Source of the DNA: Promethearchaeota archaeon
GTDB lineage: Archaea; Asgardarchaeota; Lokiarchaeia; Sigynarchaeales; SOKP01
Length of the DNA stretch: 30,409 nt
NCBI GenBank assembly: GCA_016839635.1
Contig: JAEOTV010000117.1
Location: 1-30,409 of the forward strand
Reading direction: 5' to 3'
This document shows positions 16,748 to 25,108 of this stretch, one piece after another. The translations under genes and the position numbers were made by a program. The stretch's first letter is position 1. Every line of letters starts with the position of its first letter. The notes beneath the pieces are model-generated. The model was not told where the DNA came from, made no database searches, and saw only the letters and a list, made by a program, of their open reading frames with translations.

Positions 16748-16838
16748 TAAAATACCTAAAAACAGATATAGAAATTTATAAGATTCTACTACTATTATTT
16801 TATTAATTTTAAATGATTAAGATAACTTTAGGGATAAT

Positions 16839-18020
16839 TTGCCTACACAGAAAATTGAAGATACAGTCATCCTTTTAGACGTATCTAGGTCGATGTTAAG
16901 AAAAGATTTCAAACCTAGTAGATTAGCTATAGAACTACAAGCAACAAAGAATTTCATTCAATCAAAGTTATCAATAGATATGAAGGATAGAATATCAATA
17001 ATTACATTTGGGAATGTTACAAAGAAACTAATTGATTTTGCATTCGAAGAAGAGAAGTTAGTTAAATCTTTAAGGAAAGTCCAAATTTCAGGGGAAGGAT
17101 ATTTACATGAAGGTATTGCGTTTGCACTTCAAATTCTTGTCGAAGAGATGAGGAAGATTGGAGGGAAAACTGCTCGAATATTTATTATTACTGATAATAA
17201 GCTAAATAATGATATTAGTAAATTAAGAAGAATAATTAATATTGCTAAGGGTTTAGGAGTATTTATTGATGCTTGTCAATTAGGTGGTGTAGAGGATTAT
17301 GGTGAAGATTCATTAAAGAGAATAACTCAATCAACTGGAGGAGATTTTGAATATTTTAATAATTCTAAAGCAATTATTAATGCTGTAATTGAATTTGCTT
17401 CTAAAAAAGAAGTAAAGGAAACTACAGATTATTTTTCTCCAGATAAAAATGATAAAACTGCACCTTTAATAAGTGAGATCGCCCTTCCTTTGAGAAGACC
17501 TTCTTTAATGGATATTAGGTTAATGCTGAAAGGAGGTGGTAAAAACCAAGAAAAATGTCAAATTTGTCACTCTTTTAAAGCCGCAGTTACAGGATCTGAT
17601 TTTTTAAGTGAAGGCCGTTATTGTCCTAGTTGCGATCGAGCAATGCATCTATCTTGTGCTGCTATGTGGGCTAAAAAAACAGAATATAAAGAAAATGTGT
17701 TCAGGTGCCCTTTCTGTTTCTTCTTACTGGAGCTTCCAAGAGCAGCCTTAAAATTTTCAAAAGATAAAGATGAAGAATCTATGGGAATACAAATAATAGA
17801 AGAAGATGAGGATAATGAAACAAAAATGATCCCCATCCCCTCAGAAAACGTTAATCAAATTGATGCATCATGTTCATATTGCCATAGCATTTTTTTAGGA
17901 GATTATCAAGTTTTTCAATGTGAAAAATGTGGTTCGTATTATCATAATCCTTGTTTAACCAAGATGGTAAAAGAAATTAGCGCGTGTAGAAATTGTGGTG
18001 CTAAAATTATATCTAGTTAA
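16839..18020 (+). CDS. VWA-domain protein with two C-terminal cross-brace zinc fingers (TFIIH p44/Ssl1- or Rpn10-like)
   Basis: 393 residues. A von Willebrand A domain spans about 6-190. It has DVSRSM (MIDAS DxSxS at 14, 16, 18), then DFKPSRLAIELQATKNFI, then RIFIITDN with Asp119; the usual MIDAS Thr after GEG is Tyr89. The 'S-R-S/T-M...D-x-KP-x-RL' run is characteristic of the Ssl1/p44 and Rpn10 VWA group. Finger 1 has Cys240/243, Cys262/265, His270, Cys273, Cys290/293. An acidic linker follows (about 308-330). Finger 2 has Cys345/348, Cys361/364, His369, Cys372, Cys383/386. Both are C4HC3 cross-brace fingers of the RING/PHD/C1 type. Size and order match TFIIH p44 (about 395 residues). The TTG start is forced by an upstream in-frame TAA. 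A cytosolic scaffold or ubiquitin-ligase-type role is inferred. Confidence 0.85.
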   Translation: MPTQKIEDTVILLDVSRSMLRKDFKPSRLAIELQATKNFIQSKLSIDMKDRISIITFGNVTKKLIDFAFEEEKLVKSLRKVQISGEGYLHEGIAFALQILVEEMRKIGGKTARIFIITDNKLNNDISKLRRIINIAKGLGVFIDACQLGGVEDYGEDSLKRITQSTGGDFEYFNNSKAIINAVIEFASKKEVKETTDYFSPDKNDKTAPLISEIALPLRRPSLMDIRLMLKGGGKNQEKCQICHSFKAAVTGSDFLSEGRYCPSCDRAMHLSCAAMWAKKTEYKENVFRCPFCFFLLELPRAALKFSKDKDEESMGIQIIEEDEDNETKMIPIPSENVNQIDASCSYCHSIFLGDYQVFQCEKCGSYYHNPCLTKMVKEISACRNCGAKIISS

Positions 18021-18112
18021 AAAACTATTCCTACCATAAAAATAAAAATATATCTTGGTATTGTTTAATTATTTAAGCTAATATTCGTTTTATATCTAAA
18101 TGAGTGTAATTC

Positions 18113-18117
18113 GGTGA
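18113..18117 (+). promoter_or_regulatory. ribosome-binding site GGTGA for MetRS
   Basis: GGTGA lies 8 bases before ATG 18126. It overlaps the alternative GTG start at 18114, so ATG 18126 is preferred. Confidence 0.5.
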
Positions 18118-18125
18118 TTAATTTA

Positions 18126-20168
18126 ATGAATAGTTCAAAAGGTAAATGGGTTGTAACTTCTGGATGGCCCTATGTAAATGCTACTCCTCATTTGGGCAAT
18201 TTGATAGGTAGTACACTATCTGCGGATGTCTTTGCACGGTTCTTGAGAATGAAAGGAGAAGAAGTGGTGTTTGTGTCAGGATCGGATTCTCATGGAACAC
18301 CCATTTCAGTGGAAGCAAAAAAATTAAAGGTACCTGCTAAGGAGCTTGCATTTAAGTATCATGAAATTATTAAAGATCTTCATGAAAAGTGGCAAATATC
18401 TTTTGATAACTATACGATAACTCATAATCCAACTCATATTGAATATGTAACAAAGTTGTATTTAGATGTTCAAAAAAATGGATATGTAAAAGAGAAAGAT
18501 ATTGAATCTCTCTATTGTGAAAAGGATAATTTATTCTTACCCGATAGATTTGTAGAAGGTACTTGTCCTCACTGTAAAGATGAAGATGCTAGAGGAGATC
18601 AATGTGATAAGTGTCAAAAATTACTAACACCTTTAGAATTGATAAAACCAAGATGTGCAATATGTGGTAATACGCCTGTTATTAGAGAAACAAGACATTG
18701 GTATTTAAATTTACCTAAATTGCAGGATCAATTGAACAAATTAATTACGGAAAATAAAATTATACCCTCTAACGCGCGACAGATGTGTTTAAATAGCATC
18801 GCCGAAGGATTACCAGAACGAGCTATTACTCGTGATATAGAATGGGGAATTCGGGCGCCTTTCAAGGGAGCTGAAGAAAAAACTATTTATGTATGGTTTG
18901 AAGCCGTCTTAGGATACATTACCGCAGTTAAAGAATGGGCCGATAAACTGGTTAATAAACCTGACAAATTTGATTCTTTCTGGAAGGATCCAAGTACAAA
19001 AACCGTCTTCTTTGTCGGTAAAGATAACATTATATTTCACTTAATAGTTTTTCCAGGATTATTAATAGCATATAATGAAGATAAGAAAAATAATGAAAAA
19101 CTTGTTTTACCCTATAATGTTTCATCAACAGAATTCCTGATGTATGAGAATGAAAAGTTCTCTAAATCAAGAGGAATTGGGATATGGATTGATGAAGCAT
19201 TAAAATTAGCTCCTCTTGACTATTGGAGATTTAATTTACTATTTAATCGACCAGAAACGAGTGACACCTCTTTCCTATGGTCAGAATTTGGAAATAACAT
19301 AAAAACACTTAATGATAACATTGGTAATTTTATCCATCGGACTTTAACCTTTATAGAAAAGCAGTTTAATAGTAAAATCCCTGAAAAAGTAGAGTATGAT
19401 GAAACTGATAAGAAGTTTATAGAAAGAATAAATAATATTGGTCAAGAAGTAGGAGAAAGTCTATTAAATTTTAAAATAAGAAAAGCAATAAGGGATGTAG
19501 TTAATTTTGGAAAAGAAGGGAATATATTTTTGAATGAAAAAGCCCCATGGCATTTAATTAAAAAAAATAAAAAAGCTGCTGGACATGTATTTAATATATG
19601 TTCTCAAGCAGTATACGCTTTAGCAGTTTTACTAGGGCCATTTATACCTGAAACTTCCGAGAAGATATTGTTTTATCTAAATGCTCCTAAATTAAAAGAG
19701 GTAACGTGGGATAGCATTAATGAAAATTCTATAAAAGCAGGAGTAAGTATTAAGAAACCTACTCCTCTTTTTCAAAAATTAGAGATTGAAGATATTAAAA
19801 AAGAATATAAAAAATTAAAAGAAAAAAAATCGGCAGGTGAGAAAGAATTGATTTCATATGATGATTTTAAAAAATTAGATATAAGAGTTGCTTTGGTTGA
19901 AAATGTTGAAAAAGTTCCAAAAGCAGATAAACTTTACAAACTCTCTATTGATTTAGGAACTGAAAAAAGAATTCTAGTTGCTGGATTAGCTGAACATTAT
20001 AAAGCTGAGAATTTAAAGGGTAAAAAAATTGTAGTCTTAACAAATTTAGAACCACGCAATTTGAGAGGAATATTAAGCCAGGGTATGCTTCTAGCCGCAG
20101 TTGAAGGTGAAAATGTATCAATACTAATCCCTGATAAGGATCTTCCACCAGGAGCAAGAATAGAATAA
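18126..20168 (+). CDS. metG: methionyl-tRNA synthetase with fused C-terminal tRNA-binding domain
   Basis: About 680 residues. This class I synthetase charges tRNA-Met with methionine. The HIGH-type motif is HLGN (22-25) in PYVNATPHLGN, and the KMSKS-type motif is KFSKS (about 344-348). The connective peptide carries two zinc knuckles: CPHC...CDKC (about 147-163), and CEKD (131) with CAIC (177-180). The anticodon-binding helical domain spans about 375-545. The C-terminal EMAP-II/Trbp-like OB fold begins near 575 (DDFKKLDIRVALVENVEKV) and ends with LPPGARIE. ATG 18126 is chosen over GTG 18114 because GGTGA sits at the right distance. It is the last gene of a co-directional set with the M20 and VWA genes. 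Its stop lies one base from the stop of the convergent gene. Confidence 0.96.
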   Translation: MNSSKGKWVVTSGWPYVNATPHLGNLIGSTLSADVFARFLRMKGEEVVFVSGSDSHGTPISVEAKKLKVPAKELAFKYHEIIKDLHEKWQISFDNYTITHNPTHIEYVTKLYLDVQKNGYVKEKDIESLYCEKDNLFLPDRFVEGTCPHCKDEDARGDQCDKCQKLLTPLELIKPRCAICGNTPVIRETRHWYLNLPKLQDQLNKLITENKIIPSNARQMCLNSIAEGLPERAITRDIEWGIRAPFKGAEEKTIYVWFEAVLGYITAVKEWADKLVNKPDKFDSFWKDPSTKTVFFVGKDNIIFHLIVFPGLLIAYNEDKKNNEKLVLPYNVSSTEFLMYENEKFSKSRGIGIWIDEALKLAPLDYWRFNLLFNRPETSDTSFLWSEFGNNIKTLNDNIGNFIHRTLTFIEKQFNSKIPEKVEYDETDKKFIERINNIGQEVGESLLNFKIRKAIRDVVNFGKEGNIFLNEKAPWHLIKKNKKAAGHVFNICSQAVYALAVLLGPFIPETSEKILFYLNAPKLKEVTWDSINENSIKAGVSIKKPTPLFQKLEIEDIKKEYKKLKEKKSAGEKELISYDDFKKLDIRVALVENVEKVPKADKLYKLSIDLGTEKRILVAGLAEHYKAENLKGKKIVVLTNLEPRNLRGILSQGMLLAAVEGENVSILIPDKDLPPGARIE

Positions 20169-20169
20169 C

Positions 20170-21417
20170 CTATAATTTTAAAGAGAACAAAGGATTTAGT
20201 CGAGCAATAACTTCACCAAGATCTAATTGAAGCGTTTTAAGAATAATATCTCTTCCTCGATATTCAAATTGTAGTTCACTTACATTTCGGACTATCTTAA
20301 GTCGACTTGCTTGTGATTTTAAAGAGGTAACAAAGTATCTTTGATCTTTGTATTCCAATATATCTAACACGTCATCCGTATCTGGAAATGTATAACCTCC
20401 ACCATGCGGAAGTATATCAGCATTTAATAATAAGTCTAAGAGTTCCAACTTTCTTCCCCTCTCTAAGAGATTTTGATTTTTAAGAGTTATTTCAGATAAA
20501 TTCTTTTTACCCTGAAATAAATATGCCGCAATATCTGCCCTAAGGGTTGTTGGAAAAATGTTTGATTCAATCAATTCACAATTCAAATCTGTACAATTGC
20601 ACCCTAGATACATATTATTATAATCCTTTAGAAATTGGTGTGGTTGATTACAAATGATTTTATATCCATAATCAAAAAGATTATTGGCGATAATTTCTCT
20701 TTTTAAATTCGAAAAGCGTAATGCCTTTTTGCTTAATTCAAGATAATCCTTGGCTTCAGAATCCAATAATATGTATTGCGGCCCAAATTTGGTTTTTTCT
20801 TCAATCGCAATGTCTTTTAGTTTTTTCGATTTGTCAATATAAAGTCCAAAATCGTCATCTCTGTCATCTCTAAACTCTGGTGCAGACCCATGAATAAGGA
20901 ATAAATATGGAGGAAGATCCAAATCAGATAAGTTCTTTGTCTCAAAGCAATTAATGAAATGATTAGATATTCCATAATCCCAATCAATTCTGATCTGATC
21001 ATAATAAAGATCTTCTGATTTTACTTTATCAATCTTTTTAATTAACTCGTAAGGATCTGGTAATTCTTCTAACCCACCAACTAAAATTCCACAACAATTT
21101 GGTTTTATGTTAAGAAAAATTAGTTTCTCATTTCCATTACCCCAATTTAATTTCCCACCATACCCTAAACCCGAATTCCATCTGACCTTATTTCTCGAGA
21201 TTGTTTCGTCAGGAGAAGAAATAAACGTTGCTGAAGGCTCAAAGCCATATTTTTCTTGAATTATTTGGAACATTGCTAGCCCATACTTCATGTTTGCCTT
21301 ACATAACTTGGAGGTTCCATCATTTAATCCCGTTGAAAAAATGAATTGGCTTGCTCTATCTAATAATTCTGTCTTAGATAACTCGGATATTTTTTGAGAA
21401 AGGATGGATGAATCCAT
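20170..21417 (-). CDS. unrecognised conserved-looking protein (415 aa)
   Basis: Starts at ATG 21417. It is a soluble protein with normal composition and no membrane helix or signal peptide. Notable segments are NSGLGYGGKLNWGNGNEKL (about 82-100), IKPNCCGILVGGLEELPDP, FLIHGSAPEFRDDRDDD, a Cys group CNCTDLNC in the middle third, PTTLRADIAAYLFQGKKNLS, and ILPHGGGYTFPDTDD near residue 335. The clustered Gly, His, Asp and Cys residues look like an active or metal site, but I do not recognise a family. The ordered hydrophobic pattern makes a real enzyme likely. It is convergent with metG (stops one base apart) and divergent from the 21553 gene across 135 bases that contain a promoter. Confidence 0.75.
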   Translation of the reverse strand: MDSSILSQKISELSKTELLDRASQFIFSTGLNDGTSKLCKANMKYGLAMFQIIQEKYGFEPSATFISSPDETISRNKVRWNSGLGYGGKLNWGNGNEKLIFLNIKPNCCGILVGGLEELPDPYELIKKIDKVKSEDLYYDQIRIDWDYGISNHFINCFETKNLSDLDLPPYLFLIHGSAPEFRDDRDDDFGLYIDKSKKLKDIAIEEKTKFGPQYILLDSEAKDYLELSKKALRFSNLKREIIANNLFDYGYKIICNQPHQFLKDYNNMYLGCNCTDLNCELIESNIFPTTLRADIAAYLFQGKKNLSEITLKNQNLLERGRKLELLDLLLNADILPHGGGYTFPDTDDVLDILEYKDQRYFVTSLKSQASRLKIVRNVSELQFEYRGRDIILKTLQLDLGEVIARLNPLFSLKL

Positions 21418-21467
21418 TTTTTACTATCTACAAATATCTATTGCATATTCTACCAAAAAATATATGG

Positions 21468-21484
21468 AAAGAATTTATATATAA
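21468..21484 (+). promoter_or_regulatory. archaeal BRE/TATA promoter for the 21553-23414 gene pair
   Basis: GAAAGAA followed by TTTATATATAA (21474-21484) is a close match to an archaeal BRE plus TATA box, 69 bases before the ATG at 21553. Predicted transcript start is near 21508, leaving a leader of about 45 bases. Confidence 0.5.
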
Positions 21485-21552
21485 GATTAATGATATAATG
21501 TTGCAATAATCGGATAAAAAGAGTCGCTAATACTGAAGAAAAAATAGTTACC

Positions 21553-22176
21553 ATGACAAATTCACCTAATTTTATCTTATATGATTCTTTAAACGGGATA
21601 CAGACTCGTGGAGAATTTACGGGTTCAATTATATCAAAATGGCAAGATAAAGTAATATTCTCTGACAATATAATTGTATCAGAGTTAGAAGGAATTAGTA
21701 TATCTGAAGGATTATTTGTAGGGTTCGAAAAAATCGAAAATATTATTACCCCCTTTTCAAGAATTAATAATTTTAAATGGAAATTAAATCAAATTCCTTT
21801 AGAATATGTTATTTTGATCCCAGAAAATACGATGGAACAATATGACCAAGGTCAGTTCTCGAACGACTTCCCATTTACTATTAATTTATTACACACAGCT
21901 GGCTTATATATTAATGATTCAAAATTTGGTGTTAATCACTTAGATTTTTTTAGAGGTGAAATTTTAAAAAATCCCATTTCAATGATCCGAAATGGGATTA
22001 TTGTTGCTGATAGAGTAGTTATTGATGATAATGGTGATCCAGTTTTTTACGATTGCTTGATAGTAGGAAGGGATAAAAATGACGAACTTAATATAAGTTA
22101 CGAACCAATTATAAACGTGGATGATAAAGTAGTTGAATATATTATAATTTTAGGAATTGAGGAATTAAAAATATAA
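21553..22176 (+). CDS. unrecognised beta-rich acidic protein (207 aa) in operon with ATPase
   Basis: Starts at ATG 21553; no strong ribosome-binding site. Soluble and acidic, with alternating hydrophobic segments that suggest mostly beta structure. Examples are RGEFTGSIISKWQDKVIFSD near the start, EGLFVGFEKIENIITPFSR, and the late GIIVADRVVIDDNGDP with FYDCLIVGRDKND. No catalytic motif, Cys cluster or membrane segment. I do not recognise a family. Its stop lies 17 bases before the ATPase ATG, so the two are almost certainly cotranscribed, and the product may be a partner or adaptor of the ATPase. Confidence 0.7.
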   Translation: MTNSPNFILYDSLNGIQTRGEFTGSIISKWQDKVIFSDNIIVSELEGISISEGLFVGFEKIENIITPFSRINNFKWKLNQIPLEYVILIPENTMEQYDQGQFSNDFPFTINLLHTAGLYINDSKFGVNHLDFFRGEILKNPISMIRNGIIVADRVVIDDNGDPVFYDCLIVGRDKNDELNISYEPIINVDDKVVEYIIILGIEELKI

Positions 22177-22193
22177 GTATAATCGATTTAAAA

Positions 22194-23414
22194 ATGCTTC
22201 TTTTTGAAAATAAACAACAGAAATTACTTAATCTCTTAAAATTCACGGGTTCTCCTTTTAAAAAATTTGTATCTACAGGTGAAATTGAAGAGGACCTTGG
22301 ATTTGTACAATCAAGACAAGACTTGTTATATTCTATAATCAATATAATTGAAAAAGATGAAAATTTTATCTTACCAATAATAGGGGATGTAGGAACTGGA
22401 AAAACACATTTATTTTGGGCTTTAAAGCATGAATTATATTACTATAATATCGTTTATATTTCTTTAGAGGAAGTTATTAAGAAGTTTTATTATTATTTAT
22501 ACTCCGAATTTATTGAAAATATGGGTATTGAAGTTTTAAGAAATATCGCGAGAAGATTATGTAATCAATGGGGGGCTTTGGAAAGAAAATTTGGTTTTTT
22601 TCATTTAGCTGATATTGAAAAAGTCAGAAAAGTAGCTTTTGATAATTGGGCACAAAACTTTGAACATAAAACAGCAATAAAGGATATAATCAATGCATTA
22701 ACAGCTCATCAGACAGATCCATATAAAAAGAGAGAAGTCGAGAGATGGTTATTAGGAGAAGTTATAGATATAAGAGAACTTTCAAGACTAGATTTAAGTC
22801 ATGACCTAAGGGGAAGGAACCACTCTTATACAATGCTGAAAATATTAGTAGAAAATTCAATAATAAACAGTGTTTTATTTATTGATGATTTCGAAAAAGT
22901 CTTTTCTATGATGAAACCTATCTCTATAGAAGAAGAAAAAGAAGAAATTTTTGATCGAAGCTGGCTCTACCAAAGCAAAGAATCGCCAGAAAAGCGTACA
23001 GCAGAGAAATTATTAGATAAAGTTGTTAATCTAAATAGAATTAGAGGTTTAAGAATAATTATTACTCTGAAATCACTTGATTATTATAATGAAATTAAAG
23101 ACAAATTTGAAGATATAAATAGCGAACTTTTAAATATATTGAAAGAACCCATTGTGTTATCGAACTTTAAAGAAAAGGATTTCCCAACATTTTATAAGAA
23201 GAATTTAGAATTTTTTTTTGGAAACATTAATTATTTTGATTATTTCCGCGATTTTTCAGATTCTTATTATCCACTTAATGAAGTAGTCCTAAAGTATATA
23301 TATGATTATTCGAAGGGTAATCCTAGAGAAATTATAAAATTATTAAATAAAATCTTTAATGATATTGTACTTTCTAATGAACATTTAAGCGAGATTCTTA
23401 AAAAATATCAATAA
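22194..23414 (+). CDS. AAA/P-loop ATPase with BrxD (DUF2791)- or ORC-like features
   Basis: 406 residues. Walker A is GDVGTGKT (64-71) and Walker B is SVLFIDDFEKV (Asp231, Asp232, Glu234). A sensor-like strand RIIITLKSLD lies near 285, and a C-terminal lid YSKGNPREIIKLL near 375 resembles sensor-2 or STAND/ORC lids. Between Walker A and B lies a long helical insert with RWLLGEVIDIRELSRLDL followed by NHSYTMLKILVEN. That arrangement, WLxGE...REL before Walker B, recalls the BREX-associated BrxD/DUF2791 ATPases, which is a recognition from memory and not proven. No DNA-binding winged helix is evident at the C-terminus. It sits 17 bases behind the 21553 gene and is convergent with the HEAT-like protein, 10 bases apart. 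Confidence 0.82.
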   Translation: MLLFENKQQKLLNLLKFTGSPFKKFVSTGEIEEDLGFVQSRQDLLYSIINIIEKDENFILPIIGDVGTGKTHLFWALKHELYYYNIVYISLEEVIKKFYYYLYSEFIENMGIEVLRNIARRLCNQWGALERKFGFFHLADIEKVRKVAFDNWAQNFEHKTAIKDIINALTAHQTDPYKKREVERWLLGEVIDIRELSRLDLSHDLRGRNHSYTMLKILVENSIINSVLFIDDFEKVFSMMKPISIEEEKEEIFDRSWLYQSKESPEKRTAEKLLDKVVNLNRIRGLRIIITLKSLDYYNEIKDKFEDINSELLNILKEPIVLSNFKEKDFPTFYKKNLEFFFGNINYFDYFRDFSDSYYPLNEVVLKYIYDYSKGNPREIIKLLNKIFNDIVLSNEHLSEILKKYQ

Positions 23415-23424
23415 ATTATATTCT

Positions 23425-24156
23425 TTATATTTTTTTTAATAAAATTTTTTCATAAGTGTCGATCTCTTTGAGCAATTTCTCTTTTTGCTTAAGTTCCCAG
23501 GTTGACGATTCAATCTTTTCCCGAAATGATTCTAAATTTATGGGAGACTTAAAATAAATTAGTAGTAAAGTCCTAATAGCTTTTGGTTTTAAGATTAAAT
23601 AATTATCTGAATAGTCTAGTGAGTAAAAGAGTTCATTATAATCAGGGAGAAATCTTTCAAAAATTCTCACACATAATTCATTTAATTCTAAATCATTTGA
23701 ATTTAGTGCTAGAAATAAATTTCTTCTTACAAAAAGAGGATTATTATCTAAAATAAATAGTGTTTTAAGAGCATTAATTCCAATTGGTGAATATTCATCA
23801 TTTATAGCATAACCAATTAATTTGATGATCTTATCTGTAATTTCAGTATTCTCCGTGATTTTTTTTATTGATTGCACTATTTCATTTCTTACCCATCTAT
23901 CCGAAGTATAATATGTATCTATCATAAAACTCAAATATCTATCTTCTAAAGGTATTATACTACCCATCTCACCGATCAAATAGACTAAATTTAGTTTAAT
24001 TTTTTCAAATATATGAGGTTCAAGATTCAAAATAAAGAAATCTAGAAATCTTAGATATTCTTTATTAGGTTTTTTGCTTAATTCCACTAAGAAATCATTA
24101 ATCTTTTCTGGATTCTTGGATGATTTGATATCAACAAAAAGCTTTTCAAAGGACAT
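23425..24156 (-). CDS. HEAT-repeat-like helical protein (243 aa)
   Basis: ATG at 24156. The protein is nearly all alpha-helical, with amphipathic helix pairs of about 35-40 residues. Successive units include RFLDFFILNLEPHIFEKIKL, then YTSDRWVRNEIVQSIKKITE, then SPIGINALKTLFILD and DLELNELCVRIFERFLPD. The 'W-V-R-N-E-I-V-x-S-I-K-K-I' and 'x-x-I-G-I-N-A-L-K-T-L' helices are typical of HEAT/armadillo solenoids, which act as protein-binding scaffolds. No enzyme motif. It converges with the ATPase gene but is transcribed separately; physical proximity hints at a shared function without proving it. Confidence 0.72.
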   Translation of the reverse strand: MSFEKLFVDIKSSKNPEKINDFLVELSKKPNKEYLRFLDFFILNLEPHIFEKIKLNLVYLIGEMGSIIPLEDRYLSFMIDTYYTSDRWVRNEIVQSIKKITENTEITDKIIKLIGYAINDEYSPIGINALKTLFILDNNPLFVRRNLFLALNSNDLELNELCVRIFERFLPDYNELFYSLDYSDNYLILKPKAIRTLLLIYFKSPINLESFREKIESSTWELKQKEKLLKEIDTYEKILLKKI

Positions 24157-24221
24157 TATAATAAACCCATATTAGGTTAAAGTTCCTTTAAATTAAAAAT
24201 TGTGAGTTTTAACTTTAATTA

Positions 24222-24848
24222 TTAATGGATCTTTAGAAAAAATCTTCCAGTTTTTTCCATATACTCTAAATATTCATCTCCGAAATATTTAATTAATATT
24301 TTTTCTTCATCTATTGCTTGAAAGTATAAACCAATAGCCCCTATGATATATAAAGTTATTAAAAACCAATCTAAAAGCAATAAATTGTATCCTATACAGA
24401 AAATATTAAATGATAAATAAATCGGGTGTCTTATTTTTCCATAAATTCCTGAAGTGACTAGTTCTTTATGCATTTTCTTTCCATCAATAGGATAGGACCA
24501 ATGCACTCCTAATTTTCGGTATGCAAATAATAATACAATGTTTCCACCTATAATTAAAGTAAAACCGATAACTTGGAGAACATCACTTATAACAGGAACA
24601 TCTAATTTTGGGAAGATTAATAGCCAATAATTATAGATAAAAATGTTTAAACAACAAAGAAAAATAAAAACATTTATTATGTGTATTCCAATCTTTGCAA
24701 AAATTCTTGTGTCCTTCAATTTATTATTTATATCACTATTATTTTGATTTTTATGCCGTTTTTTAACCAAGATTATATAAGTGAGATTATATCCAAAAAA
24801 GAAGAAACTAATAATAATAAAAATTCGAACTATTATTGAATTAAGCAT
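24222..24848 (-). CDS. ICMT/PEMT-family membrane methyltransferase
   Basis: 208 residues with four to five hydrophobic helices: about 4-27, 52-78, 86-109 and 144-177. The SAM-binding and active-site signature is intact at the C-terminal end: LVTSGIYGKIRHPIYLS (130-146), then the EE pair (181-182) and KYFGDEYLEYM (187-197). This is the isoprenylcysteine carboxyl methyltransferase / phospholipid methyltransferase superfamily, which methylates lipids or prenylated C-termini from SAM at the membrane. Archaeal substrates are not defined; lipid or quinone-type headgroups are possible. ATG at 24848. Its stop lies 66 bases before the ATG of the HEAT-like gene on the same strand, so the two may be cotranscribed. 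Confidence 0.85.
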   Translation of the reverse strand: MLNSIIVRIFIIISFFFFGYNLTYIILVKKRHKNQNNSDINNKLKDTRIFAKIGIHIINVFIFLCCLNIFIYNYWLLIFPKLDVPVISDVLQVIGFTLIIGGNIVLLFAYRKLGVHWSYPIDGKKMHKELVTSGIYGKIRHPIYLSFNIFCIGYNLLLLDWFLITLYIIGAIGLYFQAIDEEKILIKYFGDEYLEYMEKTGRFFLKIH

Positions 24849-25108
24849 CGATAAAATAACGGTTCTTCATATAATTTTAAAATTATCTTTTTTAAATTTC
24901 AAAAATATATAAATAAGATGTTTAAGAATTATTGAAAGCATTAAATATTTTTATTTTTTACAGAATGAACATTCTAACTTGAAAATAAATTCAAATTTAA
25001 ATATCGATAAGTAACAAATCTGTGAAGAAATGCAATAATATTAAATAGACAAATTATCTTCTTCGTTATATTTATTTTATAAAAAATTTTAGAAACATGT
25101 GAAAACCA
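24849..25108. other. divergent promoter region, 260 bases
   Basis: Spacer between the divergent methyltransferase and secreted-protein genes, very AT-rich. TATA-like runs occur at 24905-24915 and 25065-25085. No small gene, RNA or repeat recognised. Confidence 0.4.

Noticed and set aside
21450..21668. 72-codon minus-strand ORF across the promoter and start of the 21553 gene
   Set aside because: It overlaps a good BRE/TATA element and a longer coding frame, and has no ribosome-binding site.
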